Source of the DNA: an uncultured Methylococcaceae bacterium
GTDB taxonomy: Bacteria > Pseudomonadota > Gammaproteobacteria > Methylococcales > Methylococcaceae
Direction of reading: 5' to 3'
DNA length: 55,302 nt
Assembly (NCBI GenBank): GCA_903930145.1
Contig: CAIYXP010000420.1
Location: forward strand, 1 to 55,302
Shown here: positions 45,201-54,856 of the stretch, in pieces
Layout: the number at the start of each line of letters is the position of its first letter
How positions within the stretch are numbered: position 1 is the stretch's first letter
The notes under the pieces: generated by a model
Databases searched by the model: none
Seen by the model: the letters and a program-made list of their open reading frames with translations, nothing else
Told to the model about the DNA's origin: nothing
Made by a program: the position numbers and the translations under genes

Positions 45201-47517
45201 AGCCGAGCTTGAATTGGAGCAACACCGCCGGAATTTGGAGGAACTGGTTAAAGAACGGACAGAGCAACTCGCAAAAGCGCTGGAAAAAATACAAATCAAC
45301 GAGGAGCGCTTCAGTTACGCTTTGGATGCCACGAATGACGGTATTTGGGACTGGGATGTCAAAACTAACACCAGTTACTGCAGTCCCACGTATTTCAAAA
45401 TGCTAGGTTACGAACCCAACGAATTCGGCCATGATACTGAAAGCCATTGGATCGGTTTGTTACACCCTGATGACCGAAATAGGGTTGTCGAAACTGCCAA
45501 AGAGCGCTTGGAAACGGAGGGAGGGTATGAAATCGAATTCCGCATGAGGGCCAAGGATGGTAGCTATAAATGGATACTGAGTCGCGGCAAACGGGTTTCC
45601 ATGGACGAAAATGGCAATACCCTGCGGGCGGTAGGCACGCATACCGACATCACCGAGCGTAAACGCTACGAGGCCGAGTTGCAGTCGGCGCGGTTTGCCG
45701 CCGAAGCCGCCAATCTGGCGAAAAGCACTTTCCTTGCCAATATGAGCCATGAAATTCGCACACCGATGAATGCCATCCTCGGCCTGACCTATTTGTTGCA
45801 GCGTGACATCACCGATCCTGCGCAAGTGACAAGATTGGGTAAGGTGTCATCCTCGGCCAAACATTTGCTAGGCATCATCAATGATGTGCTCGACTTGTCC
45901 AAAATCGAAGCGGATCGCTTGACCCTTGAGACTTCACCGCTGAATGTAGTTTCCACCCTCGATCATGCTTACAGCATCATGATCGAGCGTGCCGAATCGA
46001 AGGGTCTAAGCCTAGTCATGGATTTTGATGAGAGACTTAGGCATTTGCCATTGATAGGCGACCCCTTACGCATTAGCCAGATACTCATCAACTACCTGAG
46101 CAATGCGATGAAGTTCACCGAACATGGCGGCATAACCCTACGTGCCTTGTTGATGGCGGAAATGGACGATGCGGTCATGTTGCGCTTTGAAGTGCAGGAC
46201 ACCGGGATAGGCATCTGTAAGGAAAGTCAAAAACGGGTGTTTGAAGCCTTCGAACAGGCGCAAAGTTCGACCACGCGCAAATACGGCGGCACCGGGTTGG
46301 GGCTTTCCATTTCCAAACGGCTGGCGCTGATGATGGGGGGGGATGCGGGGGTTGTCAGCATTCCCGATCAAGGCAGCACGTTCTGGTTTACCGCCCGGCT
46401 GAAACGCGGCGATTTCATGCCGCTTGAAGTGGTTGTCGCCGAAAATGTAGGTGTGCGTAAAGGCGCCAGAATATTGCTGGTGGAAGACAACGAGATCAAC
46501 CAAGAAGTGGCTTTGGAATTGCTCGAAAGCGTTGGGTTGACGGTGGATGTGGCTATTCACGGCGGAGAGGCCGTGGAAAAGCTACAAAGCGGAAATTACG
46601 ACTTGATTTTGATGGATATGCAGATGCCGGTCATGGACGGCTTGGAAGCCACTCGAAGAATCAGAGCCATGGAAGCGGGCAAATCGGTCCCCATACTCGC
46701 CATGACCGCCAACGCTTTCGCCGAAGACCGCAAGCGTTGCATGGATGCAGGCATGAATGGGCATGTGACTAAACCCGTCGAAGCCAAGCTCTTGTTCTCT
46801 GCGTTGGCCCGTTGGTTGCCCGGTGACGGCATGGCCATCATTCCGCCAGCGGTTGAATCGAATATTGAGACAGAATCACTGACAATCACCCTCAACGCCA
46901 GTCAGATCAACATGGAAGCTGGGCTAAGATACCTTGGCGGCAAGTTGCCGGCTTATCGGCGATTGCTGGCTAAGTTTGCTGACCGGCACGGCGACTATGC
47001 CATCAAATTGCAAGCCGCGCTTGATGCCAACGACCGCGCCACGGCGGAACGTATCGCGCATTCACTCAAAGGGATGGCTGCGACGTTGGGTGCGAATGGG
47101 CTGCGCGAGATTGCCTGCCAATTGGAACGTGACATCCGTGATGGCGCGAACGATGCTGTGCTGGCTGAGAATGTCGCCATTTTGACTGAAATATTGTCAG
47201 AGGTATGCGTGGAGATTCGTGCGATGAAAATCAGCGACGAGACGCTGAAGCAAACGGAGTCTGATTCTGCACATACTCTGGAATTATTTGCAATGCTGGA
47301 ATTGCTGCTGGAACAGGATGATATCAAAGCAAGCGGGACATGGCGCGAGTTGCAACCGCTATTGGTCAAAACACTCGACAAGGACTTGCTCGCCCGACTG
47401 GGGCGGCTGATCGACGATTTTGATTTTCCCCAAGCCTTGATCGTCTTGCGGGGAGTCTTGGCCGACTGGCGAAAATTGGAAACTAATTCGATAAATTTTG
47501 CCAAGCTGAAGTCTTGA
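42268..47517 (+). CDS. Giant hybrid sensor kinase with PhnD-like periplasmic domain
   Basis: This 1749-residue protein has a signal peptide (1-23), a PhnD/phosphonate-type binding domain (about 27-290, '[23 protein letters not shown]'-like start, split here), one membrane helix (about 312-338), PAS (355-465), a GAF-like region (480-600), four further PAS domains (about 610-1140), HisKA with H1161 in '[11 protein letters not shown]', an ATPase domain, a receiver (acidic 1406-1407, phospho-Asp 1450), and an HPt domain with H1598 in 'IAHSLKG'. It holds a complete His-Asp-His relay that needs an external receiver, probably the HD-GYP regulator upstream. It is translationally coupled to the binding-protein gene. 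Confidence 0.88.
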   Translation: MNTLLRWLFVFGLIFGASPAHTEQAQTLNIGIVAVHSIQSDNARWQPLAEYLQNKLGNVQVNLQTYHFDGLEKAIQGRKIDIVITNASDYLVYAHRIGLSAPLASVVEQENNLPLYGFGGTILVNASRKDLQTLMDLKGRRIVASSQRSLGGYQAQAYELAKVGIHLPKEAKLTFTGQPQDKCLQALLDGQADAAFVRSGLFEEWQHEGKIAPGTLRVLNLRDLPGYPYATSTPLYPQHPVAAMPQLEEKLAKRVTAALLQLPNDGETAKSIGIYGFTLPYDYEAVRELTRTLRLPPFDKNAPITWEQIWHNYWLTVLALAACAVAILVLLLLLVAYAARLRKSRQESEQNAVGLERERTRLHTLLRTIPDMVWLKDADGVYLFCNPAFEPLCGTDEPNIIGKTDYDFVDKELGDFFRTRDLIAAKANAPTTNEEWLSYHDGSYRGLYQTTKTPINDANGHLVGVLGVARDITQLREAQVALGERIKEQNCLHAVFRVTEDLGKPLQEMLQAVVELLPPGWFHPEVAAASIEWDGQHYRTANFREPIDQQTSPIQIGGNIRGRVTVAYLDPCPQQQQGPFLEEERILLDSIAERLASTLHRRELEESARKREEIFAAIVSQATDSITLIDAETLRFIEFNDAACEGLGYSREEFSNLTVCDLQGEFEPAIVKQKTSEFLQAGAAQFETLRRHKNGSMRNVHVSLKVIRIQGRDYLANIWVDITERKRAEQALKDREQQLRSLGDNLPNGYVYQYERAASGQSKFHYISGGVEKIHGLTPAQLMEDASLLFVQATPESLRQYREDEAKSAKDLSVFSGVIQLESSDGRPRWLQVQSRPRRLPDGGVVWDGISLDVTEQRLAEAKMKESEEHYRVAIETSTDGYWMVDTDGRLLEVNDAYVRLSGYSREELLGMRIFEIDVHHHPEKMKVQMEHIIENAHVQFESEHWTKDGRKWPMEVNVSYLQGRFFAFIKDLTARKQAELELEQHRRNLEELVKERTEQLAKALEKIQINEERFSYALDATNDGIWDWDVKTNTSYCSPTYFKMLGYEPNEFGHDTESHWIGLLHPDDRNRVVETAKERLETEGGYEIEFRMRAKDGSYKWILSRGKRVSMDENGNTLRAVGTHTDITERKRYEAELQSARFAAEAANLAKSTFLANMSHEIRTPMNAILGLTYLLQRDITDPAQVTRLGKVSSSAKHLLGIINDVLDLSKIEADRLTLETSPLNVVSTLDHAYSIMIERAESKGLSLVMDFDERLRHLPLIGDPLRISQILINYLSNAMKFTEHGGITLRALLMAEMDDAVMLRFEVQDTGIGICKESQKRVFEAFEQAQSSTTRKYGGTGLGLSISKRLALMMGGDAGVVSIPDQGSTFWFTARLKRGDFMPLEVVVAENVGVRKGARILLVEDNEINQEVALELLESVGLTVDVAIHGGEAVEKLQSGNYDLILMDMQMPVMDGLEATRRIRAMEAGKSVPILAMTANAFAEDRKRCMDAGMNGHVTKPVEAKLLFSALARWLPGDGMAIIPPAVESNIETESLTITLNASQINMEAGLRYLGGKLPAYRRLLAKFADRHGDYAIKLQAALDANDRATAERIAHSLKGMAATLGANGLREIACQLERDIRDGANDAVLAENVAILTEILSEVCVEIRAMKISDETLKQTESDSAHTLELFAMLELLLEQDDIKASGTWRELQPLLVKTLDKDLLARLGRLIDDFDFPQALIVLRGVLADWRKLETNSINFAKLKS

Positions 47518-47597
47518 GCCGGCGTTGCCCGGCAATAAGTTGAATTAAGGAATTTTCCGTTCGCCCCCTTGTCGAAATGCGGGGATTTTCGAGGTTT

Positions 47598-48173
47598 CTA
47601 TTGTGCAGCACAATAATTTCTAAAGGCTTCAGCACTCAACTCAAAACCCTTTTCAGCCGATAATTCCCATGGACGTTTACAGGCGTTTTCTTTGGCGCAC
47701 CAAGAATAGCCAGCCGACGGTATGCAACCGTGTTCGTCACGGTCAGAGCCGGGTAGGTTTTGTGGTAGGGGTGCCACGGGCTGCTTCAGCATTAGATTCA
47801 CTTGGTTCGGGTGTCCGCCGGTGATGACAGGATATACTTTGTCGGTTGTGAACAGCAGCCTGTCTTCATGAGTCAGGCGGGCACGGACCGCATAGCGATG
47901 TGATGGAACGATCCGTTCAGGTGGGTAGTTGATTTCAAACCGATATGGCGGTTGTCCTGCATCGGCTTTGATGAATTCGCCGAGTTTCTCATCAGGCGCG
48001 TCTGCGCGGGAAATATCCGCCAATACTGCTTCGAATTGTGTGCCGGGGGGAACCGCAATCCGCTCACGGTAGAATGCCTCGCCGCTCACCGTGGCGGTTG
48101 GTTCCGCCTGTGCGGTGGTGCAAGCTCCAAAGGCCAATGGTAGCAAGGTCAGCGCTTTTAGGGTCAGTTTCAT
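47598..48173 (-). CDS. YbaY/YscW-like lipoprotein
   Basis: This 191-residue protein has a lipobox leader ('LLPLAFGAC') and a beta-sandwich core typical of YbaY-family lipoproteins: 'VSGEAFYRERIAVPPGTQFEAVL', split here across residues 30-52, 'PYRFEINYPPERI' and 'HRYAVRARLTHEDRLLFTTD'. The C-terminus has extra Cys residues ('HGCIPSAGYSWC'). The family is outer-membrane linked and of unknown function. It has an AAGAGAAG ribosome binding site. Confidence 0.75.
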   Translation of the reverse strand: MKLTLKALTLLPLAFGACTTAQAEPTATVSGEAFYRERIAVPPGTQFEAVLADISRADAPDEKLGEFIKADAGQPPYRFEINYPPERIVPSHRYAVRARLTHEDRLLFTTDKVYPVITGGHPNQVNLMLKQPVAPLPQNLPGSDRDEHGCIPSAGYSWCAKENACKRPWELSAEKGFELSAEAFRNYCAAQ

Positions 48174-48264
48174 ACAACTTCTCTTTTGCTAAGAATACGA
48201 CATTCAGTGATTATTTTGTCCAGAATCATAAGCTGTTTCTTGGTATTAAATGAAATTAATAAAA

Positions 48265-48588
48265 TTATGGTTTCATTAATTTCATTGCTTTTTTAAGTTC
48301 GCGCAAATCATCCAAAAAAAATAGATGGGTACTTCCCACTTCAGATTTAGCCGTGATTTTTCCATCTCTCACATAACGACGGAAAGTCGCCATGGAAATT
48401 TCTAGATATTCAGCGGCCTCGCCCGCCGTAAAATAGGCATCTTTCAAATCACCAAACAATTCTTCGTGCGTACAATTATCCTCATCGCGGAAAGCTTTTT
48501 CCGCAAGAAGGTAAAAAAATTTTTCGCGCTCAGAAGAAGATATTTTCTGCAAGTCTGAAAATACTTTTTCCGCCGTTATTGTGTTCAT
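48265..48588 (-). CDS. Excisionase-type HTH antitoxin
   Basis: This 107-residue protein has an N-terminal helical part and a MerR/excisionase-like helix-turn-helix ('YFTAGEAAEYLEISMATFRR' followed by 'YVRDGKI'). It follows the toxin gene by five bases, has an AAGG ribosome binding site, and lies in AT-rich DNA. It should neutralise the toxin and repress the operon. The order toxin first, antitoxin second is the reverse of the commonest order, as in higBA-type modules. Confidence 0.75.
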   Translation of the reverse strand: MNTITAEKVFSDLQKISSSEREKFFYLLAEKAFRDEDNCTHEELFGDLKDAYFTAGEAAEYLEISMATFRRYVRDGKITAKSEVGSTHLFFLDDLRELKKAMKLMKP

Positions 48589-48593
48589 TTATG

Positions 48594-48920
48594 CTACCTT
48601 TTCGATCTTAAATAGTTTTTTAAATCTTCGTAGAAGTTTTCGTGTGTGCCAATTTTATAAAATTCAAATTGCAAGTGATTTTCTAATGAATGTTCTTCAG
48701 AATGTTGATGCTCTAAAAAAGAATAAGCGATGAGATATTGTTGCCGATTAAAAGCAAACTTATGAATGTATATCCCCGACAAATCTCCAATTTTGGCTTC
48801 TCCTGAATGTGGATCGGTACAAATGAAGTTAACTTGATCTTCTATTTCCGCCCTAAAAGGGCGACTTTGTTTTTTTATGAACTGTGAAAATGTTCTTTTG
48901 TAATTTATAATTTTATTCAT
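48594..48920 (-). CDS. RelE/ParE-superfamily toxin
   Basis: This 108-residue protein has the RelE-like fold pattern: basic N-terminal helices ('KRTFSQFIKKQSRPFRAEIED'), 'GDLSGIYIHKFAFNRQQYLIAYSF', and a C-terminal 'FYKIGTHENFYEDLKNYL' (split here). It is first gene of the pair with the HTH antitoxin. Whether it is an mRNA interferase or a gyrase poison cannot be told from sequence. The surrounding DNA is markedly AT-rich, which suggests transfer. Confidence 0.72.
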   Translation of the reverse strand: MNKIINYKRTFSQFIKKQSRPFRAEIEDQVNFICTDPHSGEAKIGDLSGIYIHKFAFNRQQYLIAYSFLEHQHSEEHSLENHLQFEFYKIGTHENFYEDLKNYLRSKR

Positions 48921-49440
48921 TGTTAATCTCTAAAAATTATAAGTGATGAGATATATTAATATTTTGGAATATAAAATAAGTAGTTAAATAAAAATAATCA
49001 GGCATAAGCAACATTAAAAATCTATTACATGTATAACGAATACATCTATGAACTTATGTTTGGCTACTTAAGTATGCTAATTATTTATAGAGCAGTTTTA
49101 TGCTAAATTACGTTTTTTACAACTGCGCTGGATAGTATTGTGTTAACATGCTCTGGTGGTTAACTTTATGATACAAAAAATTTGTAAAAGATTAGTCAAG
49201 AGGCAATTTCTTGATTCAATATGTCAATTATGATACAGATTAATATCAAAGTCAAGGGTAGTTATCATGCTACATGATAATTTAACTAACGATAATAATA
49301 CCCGCCTTCCTTGCGGCATCTTCAAACTGTTCGCTTACAGGGCTAGTTCCGGCGAGCGCTGTTTGCTCGTTTCCCCAATTCGAACCTGTTCAATAATAGA
49401 TGACCCATTAATTTTTCAGTAGTCATTGGGTTGCCAAAGG
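48921..49440. other. AT-rich intergenic stretch, no gene seen
   Basis: About 500 bases rich in A and T, upstream of the toxin gene on the minus strand and of the GNAT gene on the plus strand. It should hold both promoters; several TATAAT-like words are present but none can be chosen safely. I find no RNA gene or long repeat. Confidence 0.4.
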
Positions 49441-50220
49441 ATGATAATAAAGGCGTATCTTCAAACTCCCTCTATTATGAACTCTGGTGAATTCATTTCA
49501 ACAATGGACGACTACGACCGCTACCCCAAACTCCCCGGCTGGAAATATGAATGCTTCGGTGGGGTCATCCGCGCCACGCCGTCCATGCACTCGATTGCCA
49601 CGACACTGGAAGTCACTCCAAGAACAAGCGCCAGCCCCTGCGATCTGGTCAGCCCGGATGAAATTCCCCGTGAGGATTTGGTGTGTACATTCATAGCCTC
49701 ATTCAAAGATTCGGTCGAATTCTTCAACTGGACTTTGGTTCAGGTTGAGGAACATGCCAATAAGTGGGTCAATGCACTGCTCGACGGCAAGCGGGGACGA
49801 ATGCTTGCCATTTCCCGGGTCGCGGTGATAGGCAATAGTGTGGTAGGGGCTGCATTGTTTCGTGATGAGGATGACATTCCATTTCTGGATTTGCTTTATG
49901 TTCTGCCAGACTGGCAACGCAAGGGGATCGCTTCGGCGATGGTGGCGCAAGCGGTGAACACTTTATACGAGGCGCGAATTCCGGTGTTGACCAGCCGTTA
50001 CGATTTAGCCAATACCTCCAGCAGGGATTGGCATCATCGCTTTGGTTTCAAGGATTCGCCGGGGTGGTTGGCGTCCCGCCATCTACGCGCTTACTTTCGG
50101 CAAGAACTCCATCGCCGGACATTGATGGGCGATTTGGACGATGCCGAACGCAGACGCTTGCAGCAAGAAATCGAGCATTGGTCCAATGTGATAATCTCCT
50201 TGTGGGGTGATGATGTTTAG
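49441..50220 (+). CDS. GNAT-family N-acetyltransferase
   Basis: This 259-residue protein has a GNAT fold: 'RMLAISRVAVIGNSVVGAAL', 'FLDLLYVLPDWQRKGIASAMV' (acetyl-CoA pyrophosphate loop Q/RxxGxA) and 'RDWHHRFGFKDSPGW'. The N-terminal 80 residues are additional. Substrate unknown. The start is unsure: ATG 49441, 49477 and 49504 are all possible, and no clear ribosome binding site decides between them. Confidence 0.72.
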   Translation: MIIKAYLQTPSIMNSGEFISTMDDYDRYPKLPGWKYECFGGVIRATPSMHSIATTLEVTPRTSASPCDLVSPDEIPREDLVCTFIASFKDSVEFFNWTLVQVEEHANKWVNALLDGKRGRMLAISRVAVIGNSVVGAALFRDEDDIPFLDLLYVLPDWQRKGIASAMVAQAVNTLYEARIPVLTSRYDLANTSSRDWHHRFGFKDSPGWLASRHLRAYFRQELHRRTLMGDLDDAERRRLQQEIEHWSNVIISLWGDDV

Positions 50221-50239
50221 CATCCCAGTTTGGAATAAG

Positions 50240-50318
50240 GGAGCGTCAAAGCTTGCTTTGACAAGAGAATTAATAATGCGAAGCTTGCTTCGCCTGCCAA
50301 AGCCAGCTTTGACGCTCC
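50240..50318 (-). mobile_element. 79-bp palindromic MITE-like element, copy B
   Basis: Same length and ends as the copy at 18583-18661, in reverse orientation. It begins 20 bases after the GNAT stop codon. Confidence 0.7.
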
Positions 50319-50371
50319 AATCCAAGTACGCTGCCTAACATCGGATAATAAGAAAAACAATCCTTCTGATA

Positions 50372-52114
50372 ATGAGAACAACAATGACAAAGCTCAATTC
50401 CGACGAACCCCTGATCTACCGCATAGCCCCCGGCTTGCCGGCGCTGGTTCACTATCAATGGGGGGAGGATTTTCGCCATGATCTTGTGGCCGGACTCTCG
50501 GTGGCGGCGGTGGCGCTGCCCGTGGCTATCGCCTACGCCCAACTGGCCGGTTTTCAGCCAGTGGTGGGTTTGTATTCCTGCATCCTGCCGTTGGTTGCTT
50601 ATGCGGTGTTTGGCACGTCCCGGCAACTGATGGTCAGCGCGGATGCGGCAACTTGTGCGATGATCGCCGCCACCATCGCCCCGCTGGCGGCGGGCAACTA
50701 CGACCATTACTGGTCGCTTTCGGTGACGCTGGCATTCCTCAGCGGCTTGTTCTGCATAATGGCGAGCTTTTTTCGGCTGGGCGCACTCGCCGATTTCTTG
50801 TCAAAGCCCATTTTGACAGGCTATTTGAATGGCATCGCCATTAGCATATTTTTAGGACAGATTGGCAAGCTGTGTGGGTTTACTATTGAATCTCGCGGCA
50901 TTATTCAACAGTTGCAGGAGATTGTCTCAAAACTTCCGCAAACACAACTGTGGACACTGTCCGTGGGATTGGGGACATTTGCCGTTTTGATCCTCGTCAG
51001 GCGATTTTTGCCGCGTTTGCCAGAGGCGCTAGTGGGGATGATCTTAGCCAGCCTTGCTGTCGCTGGTTTGGGTTTGGGCGCAAAAGGTGTTGCCATCCTT
51101 GGCCCGGTTCCGGCTGGCTTGCCGCCTTTGCGAGTGCCTCAATTTCCAATAGAGTACCTCCCCACGTTGAGTCTTCATGCCGCCGGCTTGGCCTTGGTGC
51201 TATTTTCTAGCGGAATGTTGACCGCGCGTAGTTTTGCCTCCAAAAATCATTATGACATTGACGTGGATCGTGAATTTGCCGCGTTTGGTGCGGCCAATAT
51301 TGCCTCGGCTTTGTCGCAGGGGTTTGCGGTGACGGGGGCCGACTCGCGCACGGCCATGGCGAATGCCACCGGAAACCGCACCCAAGTGACTGGCTTGGTG
51401 GCGGCGCTGGCGATTGCCGCCGTGCTGATGTTTTTCACGCACCCCTTGCAATTCGCCCCGATTAGCGCCTTAGGGGCCGTATTGGTGTTCGCCTCGTTTT
51501 CGTTGGTTGATGTGCGCACCCTCCGCTCTATCTGGCACATCGACAAAGCGGAAGTCTTCTTGTCGATCATCACGACATTCGGCGTGGTGGCCTTCGGTGC
51601 GATTGATGCCATCTTGGTGGCGGTTATATTGGCCTTGGCGCGGTTCATCCGATTTGTCGCCCGCCCGGCGGATGAGATATTGGGCAAAGTGGAGGGAATG
51701 CATGGACTGCATTCGGTGAACCGACATCCCGGTGCGCAAACATTTCCAGGCTTGATTCTCTACCGGTTTAATAGCCCTATAACTTTTTTCAACTCTGCCT
51801 ACTTCAAACAGCGCGTCCTGAGAACCGCCCAAGCCGCTGGACCCGGGCTTAAATGGTTCGTGATTGATGCCATCCCGATCAGCGAGATGGATGTAACGGG
51901 CTTGTACGCCCTCAGGGATGTCAAAGCCGAGTTGGAAACCAAGGGAATACTGCTGATTTTGGCGGGTCGCCAAACCGAGTACCTCGACTGGTTGCGCAAA
52001 ATTAGCCTCTATCGCATTGAGGATTACGAACATTTGTTTTACCCGACCCTGCATCAGGCACTTCGGGCTTATCAAACCGAAACGCAAACAGCCGTGTCGC
52101 CGCTGGAGGAATAG
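50372..52114 (+). CDS. SulP-family anion transporter with STAS domain
   Basis: This 580-residue inner-membrane protein has about 12-14 hydrophobic segments up to residue 430 with the SulP signature 'ALPVAIAYAQLAGFQPVVGLYSCI' (split here near residues 45-68), then a C-terminal STAS domain (about 460-570, 'VIDAIPISEMDVTGLYAL'). Members carry sulfate, bicarbonate or other anions. The substrate cannot be told from sequence. It stands alone. Confidence 0.88.
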   Translation: MRTTMTKLNSDEPLIYRIAPGLPALVHYQWGEDFRHDLVAGLSVAAVALPVAIAYAQLAGFQPVVGLYSCILPLVAYAVFGTSRQLMVSADAATCAMIAATIAPLAAGNYDHYWSLSVTLAFLSGLFCIMASFFRLGALADFLSKPILTGYLNGIAISIFLGQIGKLCGFTIESRGIIQQLQEIVSKLPQTQLWTLSVGLGTFAVLILVRRFLPRLPEALVGMILASLAVAGLGLGAKGVAILGPVPAGLPPLRVPQFPIEYLPTLSLHAAGLALVLFSSGMLTARSFASKNHYDIDVDREFAAFGAANIASALSQGFAVTGADSRTAMANATGNRTQVTGLVAALAIAAVLMFFTHPLQFAPISALGAVLVFASFSLVDVRTLRSIWHIDKAEVFLSIITTFGVVAFGAIDAILVAVILALARFIRFVARPADEILGKVEGMHGLHSVNRHPGAQTFPGLILYRFNSPITFFNSAYFKQRVLRTAQAAGPGLKWFVIDAIPISEMDVTGLYALRDVKAELETKGILLILAGRQTEYLDWLRKISLYRIEDYEHLFYPTLHQALRAYQTETQTAVSPLEE

Positions 52115-52261
52115 GCGATAAAAAACCCCGCCGAGTTTTAATTTTCAGTTTTGACGGACAAACAGGAATAGGCTGTATATGAACTTAAGACTTTGCATTT
52201 ATAATTCACTTCCCGTTCGCCGATAGCGGCGTGGCGTGCATCTTATCCAGGAGAACATTAC

Positions 52262-52564
52262 ATGAGCAAACGCCTGACCAAGCAAGACCTGATTGACGCA
52301 GTCAAGACACAGATTGCGGAAAAGCGCCCCGACATCACCAAAACCGACGTGGAAGCCATTTCCGAAGCACTTTGGGAAACTATCCGCAATGAATTGGCTG
52401 AAGGCAATATTGTCCCCATCACGGGATTTGGAATATTTGAATTGAAGGAAAGTGTAGAGCGAACCGGGCGCAACCCGCAATCCGGCGAGCCCATCACGAT
52501 TGCGGCATCCAAGTCCGTGCGGTTTAAGCTGGCGGCTCCTTTTAAAGCGCAGTTAAACGGTTAA
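52262..52564 (+). CDS. HU-family DNA-binding protein
   Basis: This 100-residue nucleoid protein of the HU/IHF family has a helical N-terminus ('LTKQDLIDAVKTQI'), 'ITGFGIFELKE', and the DNA-binding arm 'RTGRNPQSGEPITI'. The RNP-turn proline fits HU/IHF. A strong AGGAG ribosome binding site precedes ATG 52262. It is a single gene with a clear terminator, likely an additional HU-like protein rather than IHF-alpha, which is normally beside pheT. Confidence 0.88.
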   Translation: MSKRLTKQDLIDAVKTQIAEKRPDITKTDVEAISEALWETIRNELAEGNIVPITGFGIFELKESVERTGRNPQSGEPITIAASKSVRFKLAAPFKAQLNG

Positions 52565-52595
52565 TTCTGGTTTCAGCGAATTATATCAAATATAA

Positions 52596-52626
52596 ATGGC
52601 GGGGTTGCAAACCCCGCCATGTTTCG
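52596..52626 (+). terminator. Terminator after the HU gene
   Basis: Perfect 11-bp stem ATGGCGGGGTT / AACCCCGCCAT with three-base loop, followed by GTTTCGT. A partial copy of the same words occurs at about 53430-53450. Confidence 0.75.
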
Positions 52627-52651
52627 TATTTAAGTTAGCAGAGTAAATACC

Positions 52652-53293
52652 ATGACAACTTTAGAAATTTCCAATACAACTAGCGAATCAGTGACTGCCT
52701 ATATTACTTTAGGTGCCACTGAAGGCTGTGTGCAGGATGTAGCTCAATTAATGATGGGTGGTGGTGTAAGCATTACCAGAAATTATCCCCTACAGGGTAG
52801 TTTTCCACTTGCAGCAGGAGCCACCATATCAATGGCTGCATCGGGGACGCAAGGTCTCAATGGAAACATTTCCATTAACACCCCTCCTTTGAATTGCCCA
52901 ACAACAGAATTCCCTCACGGAGTCAATCTGGCAGAATTTATCATTAATAATAGCTTCCAAACCGGAGGGCAGGAGACTATTGATATTTCTTGTGTTTGCG
53001 GAGCCAATGCCTACCTAAGCTTCACTTTAACTGCTAGTGATTGGACAACAAATGCGGGGACGATCAACGTGCAAACCATTCAAAATGGCGTGTGGAATGA
53101 TAATACGGGAAGAAACGGGGTATTCCCTTATGGTTGTGATAATTGTACTTCAAGCGACAACCCCCCGTCGTGTGTTGGTAAACAAGCACAATATGCCAAC
53201 TCATCACCCATCTGTAATGTGCAAAGACCAGCCAGCAATAATCAAGGAGGAATGGTTACAATTTCCTATTTAGGAACAATCAAAGCCGCATAG
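52652..53293 (+). CDS. Cysteine-containing beta-rich orphan protein
   Basis: I do not recognise this 213-residue protein. It has eight Cys, including 'ISCVCG' and 'YGCDNC', many Thr/Ser/Asn/Gly residues and little charge, as in extracellular beta-sandwich proteins (thaumatin-like proteins look similar). But it lacks any N-terminal signal peptide at the only good ATG. Base composition is more AT-rich than the neighbours. Possibly a phage-, tailocin- or non-classically exported protein; function is unknown. Confidence 0.55.
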   Translation: MTTLEISNTTSESVTAYITLGATEGCVQDVAQLMMGGGVSITRNYPLQGSFPLAAGATISMAASGTQGLNGNISINTPPLNCPTTEFPHGVNLAEFIINNSFQTGGQETIDISCVCGANAYLSFTLTASDWTTNAGTINVQTIQNGVWNDNTGRNGVFPYGCDNCTSSDNPPSCVGKQAQYANSSPICNVQRPASNNQGGMVTISYLGTIKAA

Positions 53294-53335
53294 ATAAACC
53301 AGCAAACCCAAATACTATTGACACGCAGCAAGAAG

Positions 53336-53370
53336 GCCGGAATCAGCCCGCTCTAGCGGGCGTTTCCGGC
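53336..53370. terminator. Nested hairpin after the orphan gene
   Basis: Outer arms GCCGGAA / TTCCGGC enclose an inner stem GCCCGCT / AGCGGGC. No long T-run follows. It probably ends or stabilises the upstream transcript. Confidence 0.55.
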
Positions 53371-53520
53371 AAAACAATTGGTTAAGCGCTGCTGTTCCAA
53401 ACGATTGCACAAACGATAAATGGCAGATTGCAAACCCCGCCGTTTTTCGTCTAATGTGCCTTCCGTTTCCCCACCCATTGACTTCTTCCCGGCTTATCCA
53501 AGCTTAATTACAAAACCGCC

Positions 53521-54807
53521 ATGACCGAACCCACCATTACCTGTCCCAATTGCCAAACTGAAATCCGCCTGACTGAATCGCTGGCCGCTCCGTTGATTGC
53601 CGCCACCCGCAAGCAATACGAACAGCAACTTTCCCAGAAAGACGCAGACATTGCCAAGCGCGAACAAGGCATTGTTGACCAAGAAAAGCAGATGGAAGAA
53701 GCCCGACGCAATCTGCAAGCCCAAGTGTCCGAGCAAGTCTTCGCCCAATTGCAAACCGAACGCGCCAAACTGATTGAAGCCGAATCGCAAAAAGCCAAAC
53801 TTGCCGCCGCCGCCGAACTGCAAAACAAAACCCGCGAACTGGCCGATTTGCAAGAAGTCCTCAAATCCCGCGACGAAAAACTCGCCGAAGCCCAAAACGC
53901 CCAAGCCGAATTGCTGAAGAAACAGCGCGAACTGGATGATGCCAAGCGGGAACTGGAATTGACTGTGGAAAAGCGGGTGCAGGAAAGCCTGGCAGACGTG
54001 CGCAACAGCGCCCGTAAAGAAGCCGAGGAAGGCTTGAAGCTTAAAGTCATGGAAAAGGACCAAACCATCGCCTCCATGCAGCAAAAAATCGAAGAACTCA
54101 AACAAAAGGCCGAACAAGGCTCCCAGCAATTGCAGGGCGAAGTGCAGGAATTGGAATTGGAAAACCTATTGCGGACCAAATTCCCTTTCGATCAAATCGA
54201 ACCAGTCCCCAAGGGCGAGTTTGGCGGCGATGCGCTGCAACGGGTATTCAGCCCCAGCGGACAAGCCAGCGGAACCATCCTGTGGGAAACCAAGCGCACC
54301 AAAAATTGGAGCGATACTTGGCTGACTAAACTGCGTGAAGACCAACGCACTGCGAAAGCCGAATTCTCCGTTCTCGTCAGCCAAACCCTGCCCAAACATA
54401 TCGAAACTTTTGATGTGATTGACGGGGTTTGGGTCGCCAGCCCCCGTGCCGCGCTTCCCGTCGCCACTGTCTTGCGCCATACCTTATTGCAAATCCATAT
54501 TGCCCGACAATCCGCCGAAGGCCAGCACACCAAAACCGAATTGGTTTACCAATACCTCACCGGCCCGCGTTTCCGCCATCGGGTGGAAGCCATCGTCGAA
54601 GCCTTCACGACGATGCAGGAAGACTTGGACAAGGAACGCAAGACCATCATGAAGCAATGGGCCAAACGCGAAGCGCAAATCGAGCGGGTCATGGGCGCGA
54701 CGGTAGGCATGTATGGGGATTTGCAAGGAATAGCGGGGAAGAGTTTGATGGAGATTGAGGGGTTGGAGATAAATTCACTCGGTTCGGGTGATGAAATTAG
54801 TTGGTAG
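53521..54807 (+). CDS. DUF2130 coiled-coil protein with nuclease-like domain
   Basis: This 428-residue protein has an N-terminal zinc-ribbon-like 'TCPNCQTEIRL', a long coiled coil (about residues 30-220, rich in Ala, Glu, Lys, Gln), and a C-terminal DUF2130 domain containing 'GTILWETKRTKNWSDTW', which resembles the E-x-K core of PD-(D/E)XK nucleases. The function is unproven in the literature I know. It is followed after 49 bases by an RloC-like ATPase gene, so a defence role is possible but is inference. Confidence 0.78.
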   Translation: MTEPTITCPNCQTEIRLTESLAAPLIAATRKQYEQQLSQKDADIAKREQGIVDQEKQMEEARRNLQAQVSEQVFAQLQTERAKLIEAESQKAKLAAAAELQNKTRELADLQEVLKSRDEKLAEAQNAQAELLKKQRELDDAKRELELTVEKRVQESLADVRNSARKEAEEGLKLKVMEKDQTIASMQQKIEELKQKAEQGSQQLQGEVQELELENLLRTKFPFDQIEPVPKGEFGGDALQRVFSPSGQASGTILWETKRTKNWSDTWLTKLREDQRTAKAEFSVLVSQTLPKHIETFDVIDGVWVASPRAALPVATVLRHTLLQIHIARQSAEGQHTKTELVYQYLTGPRFRHRVEAIVEAFTTMQEDLDKERKTIMKQWAKREAQIERVMGATVGMYGDLQGIAGKSLMEIEGLEINSLGSGDEISW

Positions 54808-54856
54808 AAGTTATTTTGGTTTACAATCGAATTCAATTTATTTGGAATAAAATTAG

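Noticed and set aside
53494..54179. Two long minus-strand frames over the DUF2130 gene
   Set aside because: They are antisense to the coiled-coil coding region and have Phe/Leu- or Ser/Cys-rich shadow composition.
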